The notes under the pieces were generated by a model, which saw nothing but the letters and a program-made list of their open reading frames with translations, searched no databases and was not told the DNA's origin. The position numbers and the translations under genes are program-made. From Pisolithus tinctorius (lineage: Eukaryota > Basidiomycota > Agaricomycetes > Boletales > Pisolithaceae): DNA of 64,000 nucleotides. The stretch covers positions 124,001 through 188,000 of the forward strand of contig JANFAH010000078.1 in NCBI GenBank assembly GCA_024663395.1, given 5' to 3'. Below are positions 1 through 12,779 of the stretch, piece after piece (position 1 is the first letter of the stretch; each line of letters starts with the position of its first letter).

Positions 1-2
1 GG

Positions 3-389
3 ACAAGGGACCCTACCCATCTGGATGGGTATGATCGTCGGTCATTGGAGGAAGTTTTGCAGGAGGCCAAGGAATTCTTTGTTGGGGTTGAGGTGCGCAG
101 TGGTCATTTTTTGATCATTCCATTGAATCCATCTGTGCCATAGGAAGGAAAAGAGAGTCTCCCACTGCTGTGTGACATGGACCAGATGCCATCAGACAGC
201 ATCGGCCGGATGATTGAAAGCTGTGACGAGATGATCCATCAGGAGGAGGAGGAGATTCGCCAGCTCCATGGTGTGATGGAATTCTGCAGTGAATGGCTCA
301 CCCTTTTTGACAGCCTTGGACAAGTACAGGACCAGCTTGAGGACTTCCGAGTCAATTCAGTTACCTGGCCAGGAGCCAGCAATAAGTAG
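3..389 (+). CDS. C-terminal part of an unrecognised gene (cut by window edge)
   Basis: The reading frame is open from position 3. It can be spliced through a GT-AG intron at 135-185 (phase 0) into an exon ending with a stop at 387-389; without splicing it stops at 141-143. The second exon is acidic and Glu-rich (EEEEI) and could form a helix. It runs convergently towards the KDZ transposase gene, whose stop is at 486-488, so it may be a cargo or companion gene of the same element. No domain was recognised. The alternative is two unrelated short ORFs. Confidence 0.35.
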
Positions 390-485
390 GGTGCTGTCCT
401 CATTACACATCTCATTAGAATCTTGATATGTAATTTCCCTGGTTTCATACTATCTAGAGATATATGCACATTACTCTGCCAATTC

Positions 486-3400
486 CTATCTTGAAGTACA
501 TCCTAGTGTTCCTGCTAAATCCCGATACATCTGGGACTGCCTAGCCGAATAACATGTGAAACCAGTATTGCCCACTGCCAATGCCTCCATATGCCGGCCT
601 CTCCAGAATTTCTCCTTGTGTAAGAAGAATTTCTGTGTCCACCCAGTCTCCAGTGTGAGTAACTCTAGCTCTTCTTCCCAGCGATCCCTTAGTGCTTTTG
701 TACACAGCCAGTTGACTCGATAAACTGTGATAATTCAGTCAGTATTTCACACAAGCCCAATTGATCTGCCTACATTCTGACATCCTGTCATTCATGGCAG
801 AATCCCGGGGAAGGTCCATGGTCCAAAACCAGGCCAGAGTGTCGTCGCAATGACCTCTTGCATTTGGGTCTGCAATTGTGGCACTCACAGTCAGGTCTGC
901 CCTATTCAATTCTTGGTATTTGCCAAGAATGTCCTCCCCAGCCCCCAGTGCAATAAGTTGCTTTTGGCACTGGCGATAGATGGTGGCATGCCGCTGAACC
1001 ATTGCCTCTGCATTGGATATCTGGCCCCATGCCCAGGTTGTCATTTTGTAGTTCCCTCCTTTCTGGACATCTGTACGAAATATCACGGCCTTGTCCACGA
1101 GGGCCAGACACAATTCATGCAATGCATCATTTGCCTGGCCCTGTCTCAGATGTATTTCCTGTTCCACAAGACTGCCGAGGCCCATGTCATGGAAATACTG
1201 TGCTCTGATATATGATGGCAGTGGAACATCGCTGACCTCCTGGTGACCAGGACAATCAGGGAGGAACGGATCATCAGTTTCGTCATTACTGTCCCCGTCG
1301 AGTGGGGCTATACTTCTGGGCCTTTGCCTGGGGTTAACTTGCCAGTCATTTCCGATGAACTGGGCTGCTCCATGTACTAGTGCATCAATCTGTGATTGCA
1401 ACTGGTCTTGCCGGCACGAAATCAACAACCAGTCTGCCTCTGTTGCCCTGGCATCCATATGTCGTGTATCCATAGCAAGCACTATTTGAGCCTGCTCAAC
1501 CTTTAATGCCCGTGCAATCCAAGTAGCTGAACCGTGTGAGCTGCTGAATGAATGGTCCTTATGGATTAGGTCAATCTCAATGGCTTTCATGGTGGGTGCT
1601 ACCATGATGTACGTAAGTTATGGGACAGATGATACAGTTGGCCCCCTTACCCTTCTCCAGCCAGACTTCATATATGTCCATGGCCTGTGGAGTATTCCGC
1701 CGGCATGACTGCGCCACAAGTTCTTGTTCCACCCATAACCGACGCAAGCCATCCAGTACCTTGCTATCCAACTCGTTGAATTTATCTTGGATTGTTGCTA
1801 ATGACTGCTTGGCAACCTTGAACTTCCGTTTCAATGCCGATGCTATGTGCAAGTAATTAAGCGGTGGTCAACCAGGTACTGTGATGACATATGCATCCAT
1901 ATCATTTTGAGGAAGTTACTATCATTCATTTGGAAGTCCAGCAACTCCTGACGATGTGCTGTCGCCATTCCCCAGGCTGATGGTGAGATTATGTTGAGAG
2001 AAGACCAGAGGGTCTCCATGATTTCACCGTCCACCCGGCCAGCACCCGGAATAAAGTTTGGAGCATATCTGGTGAAGCATTCTGTCTGATGGCCATGGAC
2101 ATGCCATAGTCCAATGCTGGGCTGAATCTGTAATCTGGAAGGCAGAGAGAGATATCTATTTTCCTCAAGCCGGCAGGCCAAGTTCTTGCTATACTGACAA
2201 TTGATGTCATAAAAGGTTATGACCGGTTGCCGGGGGTCCAATCCATGGTGCATGGCATGGACCAGAGCATAATCCATATTGACCTGCCTGCTATATTGTT
2301 AGTCATGACCAGGGACTATGAATTGGTGTGTACTGCTCTCCCTTCTGAAAGTCGACCATTGCATGAGGTACAAAACAGCCATGCCTCGCACAGGCACATC
2401 CACCAATCCCGGTCGATTCCAACTTATTCCTTTGTCCATTTGCTTGATTAACAGCCCGGTGGTTATTGCAGTCAGATTTCTGCATGACGCAATCAGTCTG
2501 GTGCGTTTGGAGATATCATGGCGCACCAACTTCTATTCTATTTACAGTCCCAGTCAAATATTCCTTGTATGGAGCTGATGTGACCATGAAGCCATTTCCA
2601 TCCATGAGCCAGACCTCTTTGGCAGCATTCTTGGGCAGCATATGCTCGGCCTTGAAGTTGCCATCCATCACAAAGGTCCTAGCAAACTGCCAGCTACACA
2701 AGTCAGGCTAACAATGCCTTTGAAACAATGAATAGAATACGGACTCAGAGAGAGCGATATCCTGATCTGGTACATTGATCCCTGGCTGGGGACAGGCAGG
2801 GCAGAAGAGGACAAGTTCACCAGCCTGGGGATCAGGTGACTGTTGATGGAATCCCTGCCATTTCAACAGCTTTAGGAGCCTCCACATTCTCGACACCCTG
2901 AGCAATTCCCTATACCTATTCTTTGACTGGCATGAGCGATGTGGCATATGGTAGGCCAGGGGTGATTGCACTCACCGGCACTAGGTGAGGAAATGCGCTT
3001 GAGGTGACTCTCTGAAGTTTGCTATAATAGTTCATGGTGGAGGTTCCACATTCAACATTGTCCCTGATGAAGTCATCCAGCACCTGGAAAGTGAAAGCTG
3101 TCCTTGGTGCCTTAGTTGTAGCTGGGAATAGGCCGGCCATGGTAAGCTGAAGATGTGAATCCTCAGACCCAGGGCAGTTGCAATACTGCACATTGCAAAA
3201 GTGCACGCTGCCAGTGTCCACAACTGTCAGATAGTTTCTATCATCTGGTGGGTTGAGATGTGCCGGTCATTGACTCTCCTCGATGTCCTCCCACTCATCA
3301 TCTACATGGCTGGCAGCATCCTCCCAAGAACCTTCTCCTGCCGGGCATGGTGCTCTGGCATGGCCCAAGTGTAGCACCAAACCAACCTACGATATCAGTC

Positions 3401-4011
3401 ATCACAGATGATGGGTTGAAACTGGAACTCACCAGCCATAGAGTGAAGTCTTCAAAGAATCTTCCATTCCATTTTTGTACCCAATGGAACGGTCTGAGCT
3501 TGTGTTGCTCGATGCAACATGTTTTACAAGACAATGGGTGATGCGCACAGTCCATGCATCTATATGGTGCCCCTTCTGCTTTACACACAAAACAAGCCAT
3601 GACATCAGGTGGGGCCTCCATGTCCAGGAGCACAGACAGGTATCTACTCTTATAGGGCAGCCACTCTTCCAGATAACTGTTCTGTAATACCATAAGGCAC
3701 ACATTGCCAGCACCGGGATGTTTGATAATGCACACCTGGCTTTTTGGAATTCTTGATGTCCTCGGTGGTGATGCATCATCCATGTAGCAATATAGGTCAG
3801 CATCATTACCCTGGACTAAATTGGGTTCCTGGATGCTCGAAGATCCTGCCCTAGTAGGTGATTCATTGCTTTGGCCAGTTGCATATCTTGCCTTCTTTCT
3901 CGGAGTAAACTTGACCATCTTTTCTTTGGATCCCCTGGTTGTTTTCACTTTTTTCCAAGTGACATGGGTTACTGGGGTGGCTGCTGCAGCTCGGGCGATT
4001 CGTGACTTGCC
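486..4011 (-). CDS. KDZ (Kyakuja-Dileera-Zisupton) transposase with CxC2-type cysteine cluster
   Basis: Multi-exon transposase that would excise and integrate its own element in the nucleus. The first exon (from 4011) has a basic N-terminus and then a cysteine cluster near 3,400-3,600 (CFVCKAEGAPYRCMDC, then CKTCC), which matches the KDZ-associated CxC2 domain. Downstream exons hold the core: a motif with VMDGNFKAEH (about 2,650), then FYDINCQY (about 2,200), then GRVDGEIMETLWSSLN (about 2,010), which I read as the acidic catalytic residues D, D and E of the family. The last exon (about 486-720) carries the family's C-terminal helix with RWEEELELL. Splicing at visible GT-AG sites (for example donor after FTLWL, acceptor near 3,376; acceptor near 695) keeps the frame open, so the gene looks intact. 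KDZ transposases are typical of basidiomycetes. The start at 4011 was chosen over 4026 because MGKS opens the conserved basic region. It faces the gene starting at 4398, with about 385 bp between them. Confidence 0.82.
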
Positions 4012-4397
4012 CATGTCTAGTATCAAGTCCTTGCAGGATGTCTGCAGGCCTCAGCCATACATGCCTCATTGTGATGCCTGGCACGACTATGATTTGAGTT
4101 GGATCTCGGAATCAATGTCAGAAGATCCAATCAGGATCAAACTATACTTTATCTATATATAGTAGCAGACTGGATGATAGACGAATCGGCTTACCATGTT
4201 TGGCTACGGTACCGATCGACTGGAACAAGACTATACTAACAATGGGTATGTATCATGACCGGAACATTACTTGGCCCCTGGAACTTTATTCAAGAATGGG
4301 TGACAGTAACTATGAGGAACGGACTCCAAATTTTCTTTCAACAAAGGGTAACATTACCTGCAACTAACCAACCCCAACACCTTCTCCAACGTTCAGA

Positions 4398-6613
4398 ATG
4401 GCCAGCAGTGATCACAGTACTAATGGTGTTAATACCTCAGATGAGGAGGACTTTTCCTCTGATGAGGAATCTAGCTTGGATAGCATGGAGACAGCAAAAT
4501 CTGCGCTGGGAAAGCTGAGACCAGATGAACTTCAAATCCTCCAAGACGGTCTAAAGGATTGGAAGGAAGCTGACACAAACAAAAGGGCCTCACTGATGGA
4601 GGGCATGCGGAACAAAATCAAGCAGCTGGATGCCAACAAGAGCCTCAAACAAAATGAATGGAATAGAAAACGGACAGTAAGCTTAACAGTATTGATGTGC
4701 TTGCAGTCGTGTTAAGTATATTTTACAGGCCATCAAGAACTGGATGTATAACAACAGTCGGTCCCGGGCACGGAAGGCCTTGGTCAAGTATGGCTCCAAA
4801 TGGATGGCCCTAAAGGTGATCAAGCTGCAGCATAAGAAGGATATCCAGCAAGTACTTGTGAAGGCCAGAATACAGCCTGGGACATTGGCTATGATCAAAC
4901 ACTATCAACCGGCTGTTCAGAAGGTAGTCCAGTCATTGACCAAGGCTGAATTGGACCAGGCAGCACGTTTGGCGAAAGAGTGGAACGAGAGAAAGCCACC
5001 ACCCAAAGCCCAGGCAGAGTAAGCATCCAAGGTCTCCCATGGGCAATACTAACTTAAGTGCAGGGCCGCAACAAGTAAGGGCCAAAAGTATGCAAAACAG
5101 TTTGCATACAACATGTGGAAGCAGTGTGGGATGAGAGTGGTGATCATGTCGGCATGGAAGGATAAGGATGGTGAAGTGATGGTTGGAGTGTGAGTGCTTT
5201 CCTGACAGGCTTCACCATATCTGACCAGTGTAGGAATGACTTCAATGATGAGCTGGGCGATGGAGAGCTCTATTCGGATTGGGAAGACCTTCATGGAAAG
5301 TGGTCAGCCTATGCAAAGAAGGCCTTTGGGGCCAATGGTACAGAGGATGGCAGCAGAGAGGATGAGGCCGGTCAAACCACAGTAAAAGCATGGAAAGGAA
5401 AAAAGTGGTCTCAATTCTCCCTGTCCACCAATGACGATGGCATGCCCGTTCTTCCGAATCTCTTGGACTTACAGACACTGGAATTGAAGGACATCATGAG
5501 GGTATTCGTAACCGGCCATTATTGTACATGCCAATTTCCATGGTCGATGAGTTACTAACATCTAAACACAGGCTTGGCTTGTGGGAAGATGAATGCCAGT
5601 GTACCTTGGGCTGCAATAGCTGACAACCAGGCATCCTACGTGTCTTCCAAGTATCTTCCTCCCAATATACCATTCAAAGAGCCCACCAGGCTGACACATC
5701 ATGAACTAATCGAAACCTTGGAGTTCTGGAAGGAGCAACAGCAGGAGCACCCAGAAGATGTCTTCCGGTTCTGAAGGTGGAGATCTCAGGATGGTTCTCT
5801 GGAGGAGCTGGTCTCCAAACACCAACACCGGTCAGACAAAGCCAAAGGGAAGAGACCCTGGATGGAAGGTGAGGTCATGATCAATTTGGATATACATAAC
5901 TGATGGCGCATTAAGTAAATTCTGTTGATGGCTCCGATTACGGACATCACTCAGAGGAGGAACCAGCTCCTCCCACAAAACCTTCCACCAAACGGCAACG
6001 GATAGATGGTATGTCGGAGCTGGTCAGATTTTTTACTGGTAACCCTAACATGACCTTGGAATTGTGTGCCGTAGATCATCCCACTGGAACATCCAATGCA
6101 CAGGAGGACAACAGACGGCGGAACCAGTCCACATCAGACTGGCACAATACAGCTACTGCATACCCCAATCCAGCTGGTAAGTGGTATCCGGCAACAATGA
6201 ATATTGCTGATAGAATTGTATCAGACAATCATGCCAATGATGGTGTCGATTCAACTGCAAGGAAGCCCAAGCCCAAGCCAAGAATCAGATCCAATGGTCG
6301 GTTTCCATGCACACTTGGTTAATCCTCTCATTACAGCATTCTACAGCAGCCCAGAATGATAAGACAGTCATATCACCTAATGATGGTAGGTATACATCCA
6401 TAACACAATTACACATGCTTATCTATGTCAGGAGTTGATCTGGTGGGTAGGAATTCGAATGCCAGGCCTAGAGGCCGTGCAATGGACAGGGACGATAGAC
6501 TGTTGGATCAAGCAGAAGCAGATGGTGTGGCTCGTCGCCCAGAGTGGAATCATAGGCCCCCATGGCGGCCAGATGATAATTATCCTACTCCAACAATGAG
6601 GAGGCGAAGGTAG
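4398..6613 (+). CDS. KDZ-associated multi-exon gene of unknown function
   Basis: Divergent neighbour of the KDZ transposase. Exon 1 (4398-4677) encodes an acidic Ser/Asp/Glu-rich start and a charged helix. Exon 2 (4730 to about 5020) is basic and helical (NWMYNNSRSRARKA). Exon 3 (about 5064-5191) reads TSKGQKYAKQFAYNMWKQCG and is followed by exons through 5,233-5,510 and on to about 6,613. Introns with clean GTAAG/CAG borders lie at 4678-4729, about 5,020-5,063 and about 5,192-5,231. I recall similar unnamed proteins in Agaricomycete genomes next to transposons, but can give no function. One oddity is an in-frame TGA at 5772-5774 after DVFRF with coding-like sequence continuing in frame (RWRSQDG). 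This is either a CGA-to-TGA nonsense mutation or an intron I could not place. The 3' half (5,780-6,613) is the least certain. Confidence 0.5.
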
Positions 6614-6812
6614 AATTGAGGCTGGTACCTAATGGTTTCCCATAGACTGGCGACAAACATATATAGTGCACAGTGCAAGAATCACCGGTGAATTACCAGC
6701 CCCATAGCTACCATGTACCGTAACCTACTGTCACAATCCAATCACGGCCAATTTGTGCACTTCTCCAATTCCATTCAACATAATGTTCATTGAAATGAGT
6801 TAAATATACAAA

Positions 6813-8208
6813 TTAAAGCTGGTCTGGTTTAAGACGGTAGCCTACAACTGCTGGCTCTTCCTCCACAAGATTTGCTAACTGTTGCCGGAATCTGGTAAGC
6901 ATGGCATGCCGCTCAACATGTGATCGCCACTCCCTGGTTGCATCCACCAGGGTATTCGCATAATACCTATATGCGGTGATCAGATTGGCATCATGTGCGG
7001 CATTGATGTCTGGCTGACGCGCCCCACTCCTAGCCACAATACCGGAGATCTGCCTTGACATTTGAACTGGTAGACATGTTTAGCTATGGTTGTGTAGGAA
7101 CTTCTGGACTTACGCTCAGTTTGTGGAGTATCAACTCCCGGCTGTATGGCGAACTCCTGGGAGACTGCGAAAAGCTCTGAATGCGACAACGGGATTGGAA
7201 CCGGCGATGGGGATCTAGCCAGTGGTATCGATGTGGAGCTGAATGATGCAGGAGCGTCTGAAAGATCCATAGGTTGATGAGGACCAGGGAAATTGCCGCT
7301 GGGCGATGTGAATGTTGTTGGGCTGGGAACCAGGATAGGATTGCGATGGGCTGGTGACACAGAGGGAGTCAAGGACCGAAATTGGGGCTCATGCAATAGG
7401 ATGAGCGGTCGTGATGATTGACCAGCTGCTTGAGTTGGGTAGATGTGAGCTGATGATCTTGTGGCAGCAGGCGACTGAAATGCCGGTTCTTGTAAAGGAC
7501 TGACCAGTGGGGACTGAAATGGTGGGGGCGACCCCCAAGGCGGCTCGTGCAATGGAGTACCTGGGGAAACAGGCAGTGGTGATTTGTCCCATGCCGGCTC
7601 AAGTAATGGGGTGCTGTCAGAGAGGCGTGTTGATATGGAGTCCCAAGGAGGCTCAACCAATGGGCTGCTAGAGGAGGGAGACGGTGCAAATGACTCCCAT
7701 GCTGGCTCTATCAAAGGTGATCTGGGAGAACCAGGGGACTGGAAGGAGGGTTCCGGTCTGGTTGTGCGTGTTGTTTGAGCTGGGGACAGCTCGAAAGGTG
7801 GCTCACGTAATGGGGATGATGGCATGTCTGGCAGGTCATTTTCAGTAAGCATTTCCTCATCCTCATCGAGAGATGCGAGCCGCTGCATATCATGGCGTGA
7901 CGGAATTACTGCACACAGTCATTAGAAGTAATGGTCCTTGGACCAGCTGACTTATGGAGTTTATCTGGACTGCCAGAACTGAATCTAACATTTCTGGGAG
8001 CCATATGAAAGTTCGAAACATTGTAGGTGCTGTGGGGATTACACCGATGTTTGAGAATGATTTCGGTACCAGTGATAAGACTAGAACATGGCCAGCACCA
8101 CTGGCAGGCACCTTGTTTACCACACTGGAACCCAGTCATGACCGGCGGGTTTTGCCATGCGGAGTCAATTGTCAGGCAGATGCGTGGATGTTGAAAAAAG
8201 CGTCTCAT
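6813..8208 (-). CDS. Proline-rich protein with seven SPLxEPxW-type repeats
   Basis: Three exons can be joined in phase: about 8208-7913 (start MRRFFQHPR, with a small Cys-rich patch GKQGACQWCWPC), about 7880-7110 and about 7061-6813. The middle exon is a low-complexity Pro/Ser-rich region with seven imperfect copies of [S/T/I]-P/L-L-x-E-P-x-[W/F]-x-S, spaced about 17-25 residues apart, between residues about 120 and 290. This looks like a linear-motif array for binding a partner. The C-terminal exon is a compact helical region (YRYYANTLVDATREWRSHVE). It sits between two plus-strand genes of the KDZ region and is probably element cargo. No function is known to me. The repeat region alone could be called an ordinary disordered tail. 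Confidence 0.5.
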
Positions 8209-8524
8209 TTTGGGGCTGGAGTGACCTTATAAACAAGGTGATTGTATTACACAATATTTTTTCACGAGTCATCATGCAGGATGTGCAAGTGCATACATAA
8301 TGTAAATGGGCACTTAGTGGAATGACTGTCAACTGCCATACAATACTCCCAGCAAAATATGTTCAATGGTTAAACCAGTACATTGAATATTGTAAATCAC
8401 AGCATCACCGGAGTGAGCATTTGTATTGTGCTTATGTAAGCCTGTTGAATGGTGTATGCTAGCCGGCGAATTCACCACACCACTCAAGCACCCACCACCT
8501 GCACACCCAGGGTTACACAGCACT

Positions 8525-10392
8525 ATGTCTACTGCCAACACCAGCACCTTCATCCTGGCACAATCGACTGACAACATCCAGCCGGTCATCACCGCTGAAA
8601 ATGCCAAGCAGATGGTTGAGGAGGCTGCCAGGGTTACAATGCAGGAACTAAAAGGGCTTCATGGCCAGGACGGTACACACTGGCGCAAAGTGGCTCAGCT
8701 TGTGTGGGCCCAGCTGGTAAGTGAAATCACAGCCATGATATCTGTTCCTGACATCTATGTAGGGAATGGTCCGCATGGTTGTTCAACATCTACCCCCAGC
8801 ATTCGAGATTCCTCCACATCTTATTGCTATCGATATGCACATGGTTGACCCGGCAATAATCATAGCGACACAGATGTGGCCCCCTTTCAACCAGATGATG
8901 ACGGCACGAGAGGCCGATGTGAAGGATCATCCATGGTATCGCCTTTGTCACCAGCCTAAGTCTCACCCATATTACAAGGTGATGGAGGAGCTTACTGGGC
9001 CTTTGTTGAGGGCCGAGCACCAGGCACAGCTGGTGGATAAGGGGAAGGGGAAAGAGTTGGGTATGGATGAGGCTCAAGGGACTCGGCTTCCAGGTGAGCA
9101 CTGATTCTGACAATGGCAATTGGGTAGACCACTGACACGGGATCCGAACATGCACTCACAGACATTACGGCTAAGACCACTGGAGTTGCGATGCAGAAGC
9201 CGGGAAATGAAGAGGATCAGAACCGGGAGAAGGCATGGGGCCATAGCCGGTCAAGACATGGCCGGCCAGTGGCCAAGCCTGTCAATGCCAGTGATCAGAC
9301 CAGTAGAGGCCGGAGCTGGTCAAGGAGACCAACGAAGAAGGTGAAACCAGTCAACGAGGATGTGCAGGACCGGCGAGACATCAACAACCCTCCCAAGTCT
9401 TGGGAGGTAGTGCCGGAAGCTGAGCAGTGTGTGAGATGCCGGGACAGGAGTTGGCCCTGTATGGTGCTAGCTGGCAGGGCATGCTGGCAATGCCACTGTA
9501 CGAAATACTCATGCAGCTTGTTCAAGGGGAGGGGAGACAAGTCTGAGATGCAGCAAAAAGCCTCCCGATCAAGGCCTCGCCAGCAACGATCCCCAGAAGA
9601 CACCGCCGGCCTTCCCACCACTTCAACGCTTCCTGCACCAGCTCCATCGACCGGTCGACGAGCCAAATGTCACAGGGCACCAAGCCAAAATCAATCTGCC
9701 AGTCCATCCAAAATAACAAGCCATCATTCGTCTCCTGGCCCATGGACTGGCCACCCCAGTAAGTTGTTCACAGTCCTATATTTTTGGCTAATTGGTTGAA
9801 CTAATATTTCTATTGAGTAGTGGAAATTATTACTCTGTCATGGCTATCCTGGTCATGGTCTCGTGCAAGAAGCGCTGCAACAGACCCACCCATCACTCCA
9901 GCGCTGACTACTACAACTGGTGCCAATGATCCATGCCATTGTGACGAATATCAGGAAGAGGTTACCATCCTAAAGCGGGAGAATGCTGACATGAGGCAGG
10001 AGATAGAAGTAACCCGTACTGAGCTTTCCACTCTCCATCGGGTGGTAGATGCCATCTGTAATCACCTATTCCCGGCCCCAGACGTGCTTAACCATCCTCT
10101 GGTCCCATTTCACGCTACCTCCAACCCTACACCGGTACCTCACATGCCGGTCATGGTCAAACTTGGCACTGCCACCGGTGTTGTAGAGGTTCAATCATCC
10201 CGAAGCGGCTCAAGACAGGAGTCCACTGAACCCCCCCTGGCTTCATTCAAGGGAGGTGCTGGCTTGGAAGTACCTCCTTTGAATGTCGAACCTGTGCATG
10301 GACCTGCTGGAGGTCCAGCAATCTCTATTACTCCGCCACCACCAGCAGTTGGATCAGCACCTGAACAGGAAGGTAGGATGGAGGTCGACTAA
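8525..10392 (+). CDS. Cysteine-cluster plus coiled-coil protein, KDZ-region companion gene
   Basis: Four exons, 8525-8716, 8763-9093, 9162-9758 and 9821-10392, join in phase to give about 563 residues. All introns have GTAAG/GTGAG donors and AG acceptors. Near residue 263 is a six-cysteine module, C-x2-C-x6-C-x7-C-x2-C-x6-C (starting CVRCRDRSWPC), flanked by Arg/Lys/Ser-rich tails. This resembles the degenerate zinc-cluster motif found in many Agaricomycete transposon-linked proteins and is probably nucleic-acid binding. About residues 395-440 form a heptad-rich coiled coil (EEVTILKRENADMRQEIE), followed by a Pro-rich C-terminus. It is likely a cargo gene of the KDZ element. The antisense gene inside the Gypsy element at 23,020-24,239 has the same parts in a different order. 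Zinc binding and nuclear location are inferred. Confidence 0.6.
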
Positions 10393-12770
10393 CATTAACG
10401 AGCCTTCGGCTCGCAGCTGCTTTGCAGCCTCCCACTACCACTGGCAGGGGGGTGTTTGGCTACCCCTGGGGAAGAGGGTTGTCTGGCTACCCCTGGCAAG
10501 GAGGGTTGTCCAGGACTTCCCCATCACACCCCCTAGATGTCTATACCCCATTGGTAACCTTTGACTTACATCACCTCCCCCAGATCAAGAGGAACTGGTC
10601 TTGACCCTGCTACATAGCACCCTGCTTGTAACCCCTAACTATCAGTACTATCTTCATCACAACCAATTACATTGATGCCACAAATTCCACTTGACAATAG
10701 AAATCCTCATCAAGATATTTATTTTCCACTCCAGTCCCTTGTTGGTCTATGAGATATCCTTTACATTACCCCCCTGTGTTATGCCTCAAGCTGCCCCCTT
10801 ACCATTTCTGGTCACATGACACATACATATTCATGTGTTTGGTCTTCCAGGCCATTGCCATTGCTGTTACCACCATTTGGGCTGTGGTCTGGGTCATACA
10901 TCTGTGGAAGGGGAGGTTGGTCTAGAAGAGACTCCACAGCATCATTGCTGTGCTTTGATTGCTTTCTTGTAAGATTCCCTTGTCTCATTTCCCCTTTACC
11001 ACTGTATATAGTATATTTGATTTGTTTCACATCCATCATGACTCTGCCCCCTTGCTGCACATGTCTGATTGTGCAGCTGGTTTGGGCCTTGACCCCCTTT
11101 CCACTAAGTCATACTGACTCATCTCTATTTCATCACTTACTGTCCACAGCAATTGACTACTTACAGAGTTATTGTGCACCCTCCTCAGGGGGTATATAGT
11201 TAGAGGTACAATACTCTGTAGCCTTAGTTTTTTGCTACCTTGCAATTCCCCATGAAATATATCCACTCTTCTCATTTCCTTGCATTGGGTGTATACTCCT
11301 AATGGAGGGAATCTATCAAGGTCAGGACCAGTAGGGGAGCCATAGGGGTTACAATAAGTTTGGCCCATAGTGTGTTCCTCCATCCATTCATGCCTAGTCC
11401 ATTTGATGAAGTCAGGGCATCAGAGCATAACACCCTGTGTGAACCCAAATCCCACCACCTTCAGCCAGCCTCCTCTTGATCAGTTGAGAAACATCCAAAA
11501 ATGTGTTCAAATGCAGTGGAACAGCTTGCATCTATGATTGGAGAGGAGAGATCACACCAAAACTGCCAAGGATCAGGTGACAATGTGGACAAATCACCTG
11601 TAGCAGCCCTTATCAGTTGGAAAATCCAGTTATCACACCCAGAAATGCACTTAAATGGAGGGGAAAACCTGTACCCATGAAGGGAGAGATGAGATCTCAC
11701 CACAACATGCAAAGATCAGTCCAAAATGTGTGCAAAATGCTGTTATTATCTGAGTGATTAGATCAAAACATCACACAGTGCAGGCTTGGTGTGGCCCAAT
11801 GTGACCTGTTCATTGATAGGCTGATGACAGGGCTGCAGGGGAAAGATTTACACTCAGATTGTGTAGTGTAGCAGTAGGAAAATGGTTGCTTACATAAGTG
11901 CTTAGAGCACACTACAGTGGTACAATTTCTTGACTATTCCCTCAGTAGATTGATGGTAAGCACTTAGTATTCTATAGTACTGACAGCCTGTAGTTGCCTA
12001 TAGGTAGTGTCAACAGAAAAGGCCATCATCGCGATTTCTGGCGGAGTTTGAATTTCTCTGCAGGAGTTTGAAATGATTGCTGCACCCCAGAACTCGGGAT
12101 TTGACAACCGTGGGAAAAGTGGCACATGGTTTTTGTCATACAAAAAAGGAAAAACATGTGGCATTAGCGACTGTAGCGAGAATTGTGAACTACGTGAACT
12201 ATGCATCGACTATCGGCGATCGGCCGTCACGCACAGTCCCCCCCACATCGCACGTGACAGTTCTCCGTTAAACTTATTGATGTACATGTCATTTCACAAT
12301 CCATTCATGTTTTTTTGTCTTTGTACTTGTACTTTGTTAGCTGGAGCAATATATTCTATATTGTCAAAATGCAATCTCCAGGAAGAAGTAGCTACTGCTG
12401 CTGGTAGTTGTTACTGTATGCTTCAGATACTGGAAAACCAATCTGGTACGGTGATGTCTGTACCAAGGCTGTGGTGTGACAAGTGCTAAGGGCCAATGGA
12501 GTCATGGTTCACCTAGATGATTGAATGATGACTGGCTGGCATAACTCAATTGCTTTTGCTGTATAGCATGATGGTGGCTTTCATGGTATTGTTCTGGCTT
12601 CCTGGAGGCCGTAAGGCATTGAATTCACAGTTTAAATGTACTGGGTAGTTGGCTAGTCTTCTGGTCATTACCAGAGCCACCATTGTGGTAATACATGCAT
12701 CTCTGGCATGGTACTGGTACCAGTACATACATACACTGTGGACCTGCTCCCGGGAGGTCAGGCAGGTCAG
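10393..12770. other. Gene-poor spacer
   Basis: About 2.4 kb without a convincing gene. It holds a two-copy 27-bp tandem repeat (about 10,454-10,507, core GGCTACCCCTGG) just after the preceding gene, then AT-richer sequence with many CCCC/TTTCC tracts. Short ORFs here show no domains or splice-joined continuity. Confidence 0.5.
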
Positions 12771-12779
12771 GCATGGTAT

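Noticed and set aside
739..1215. Plus-strand Cys-rich ORF at 850-1215
   Set aside because: Shadow of the KDZ transposase exon on the other strand.
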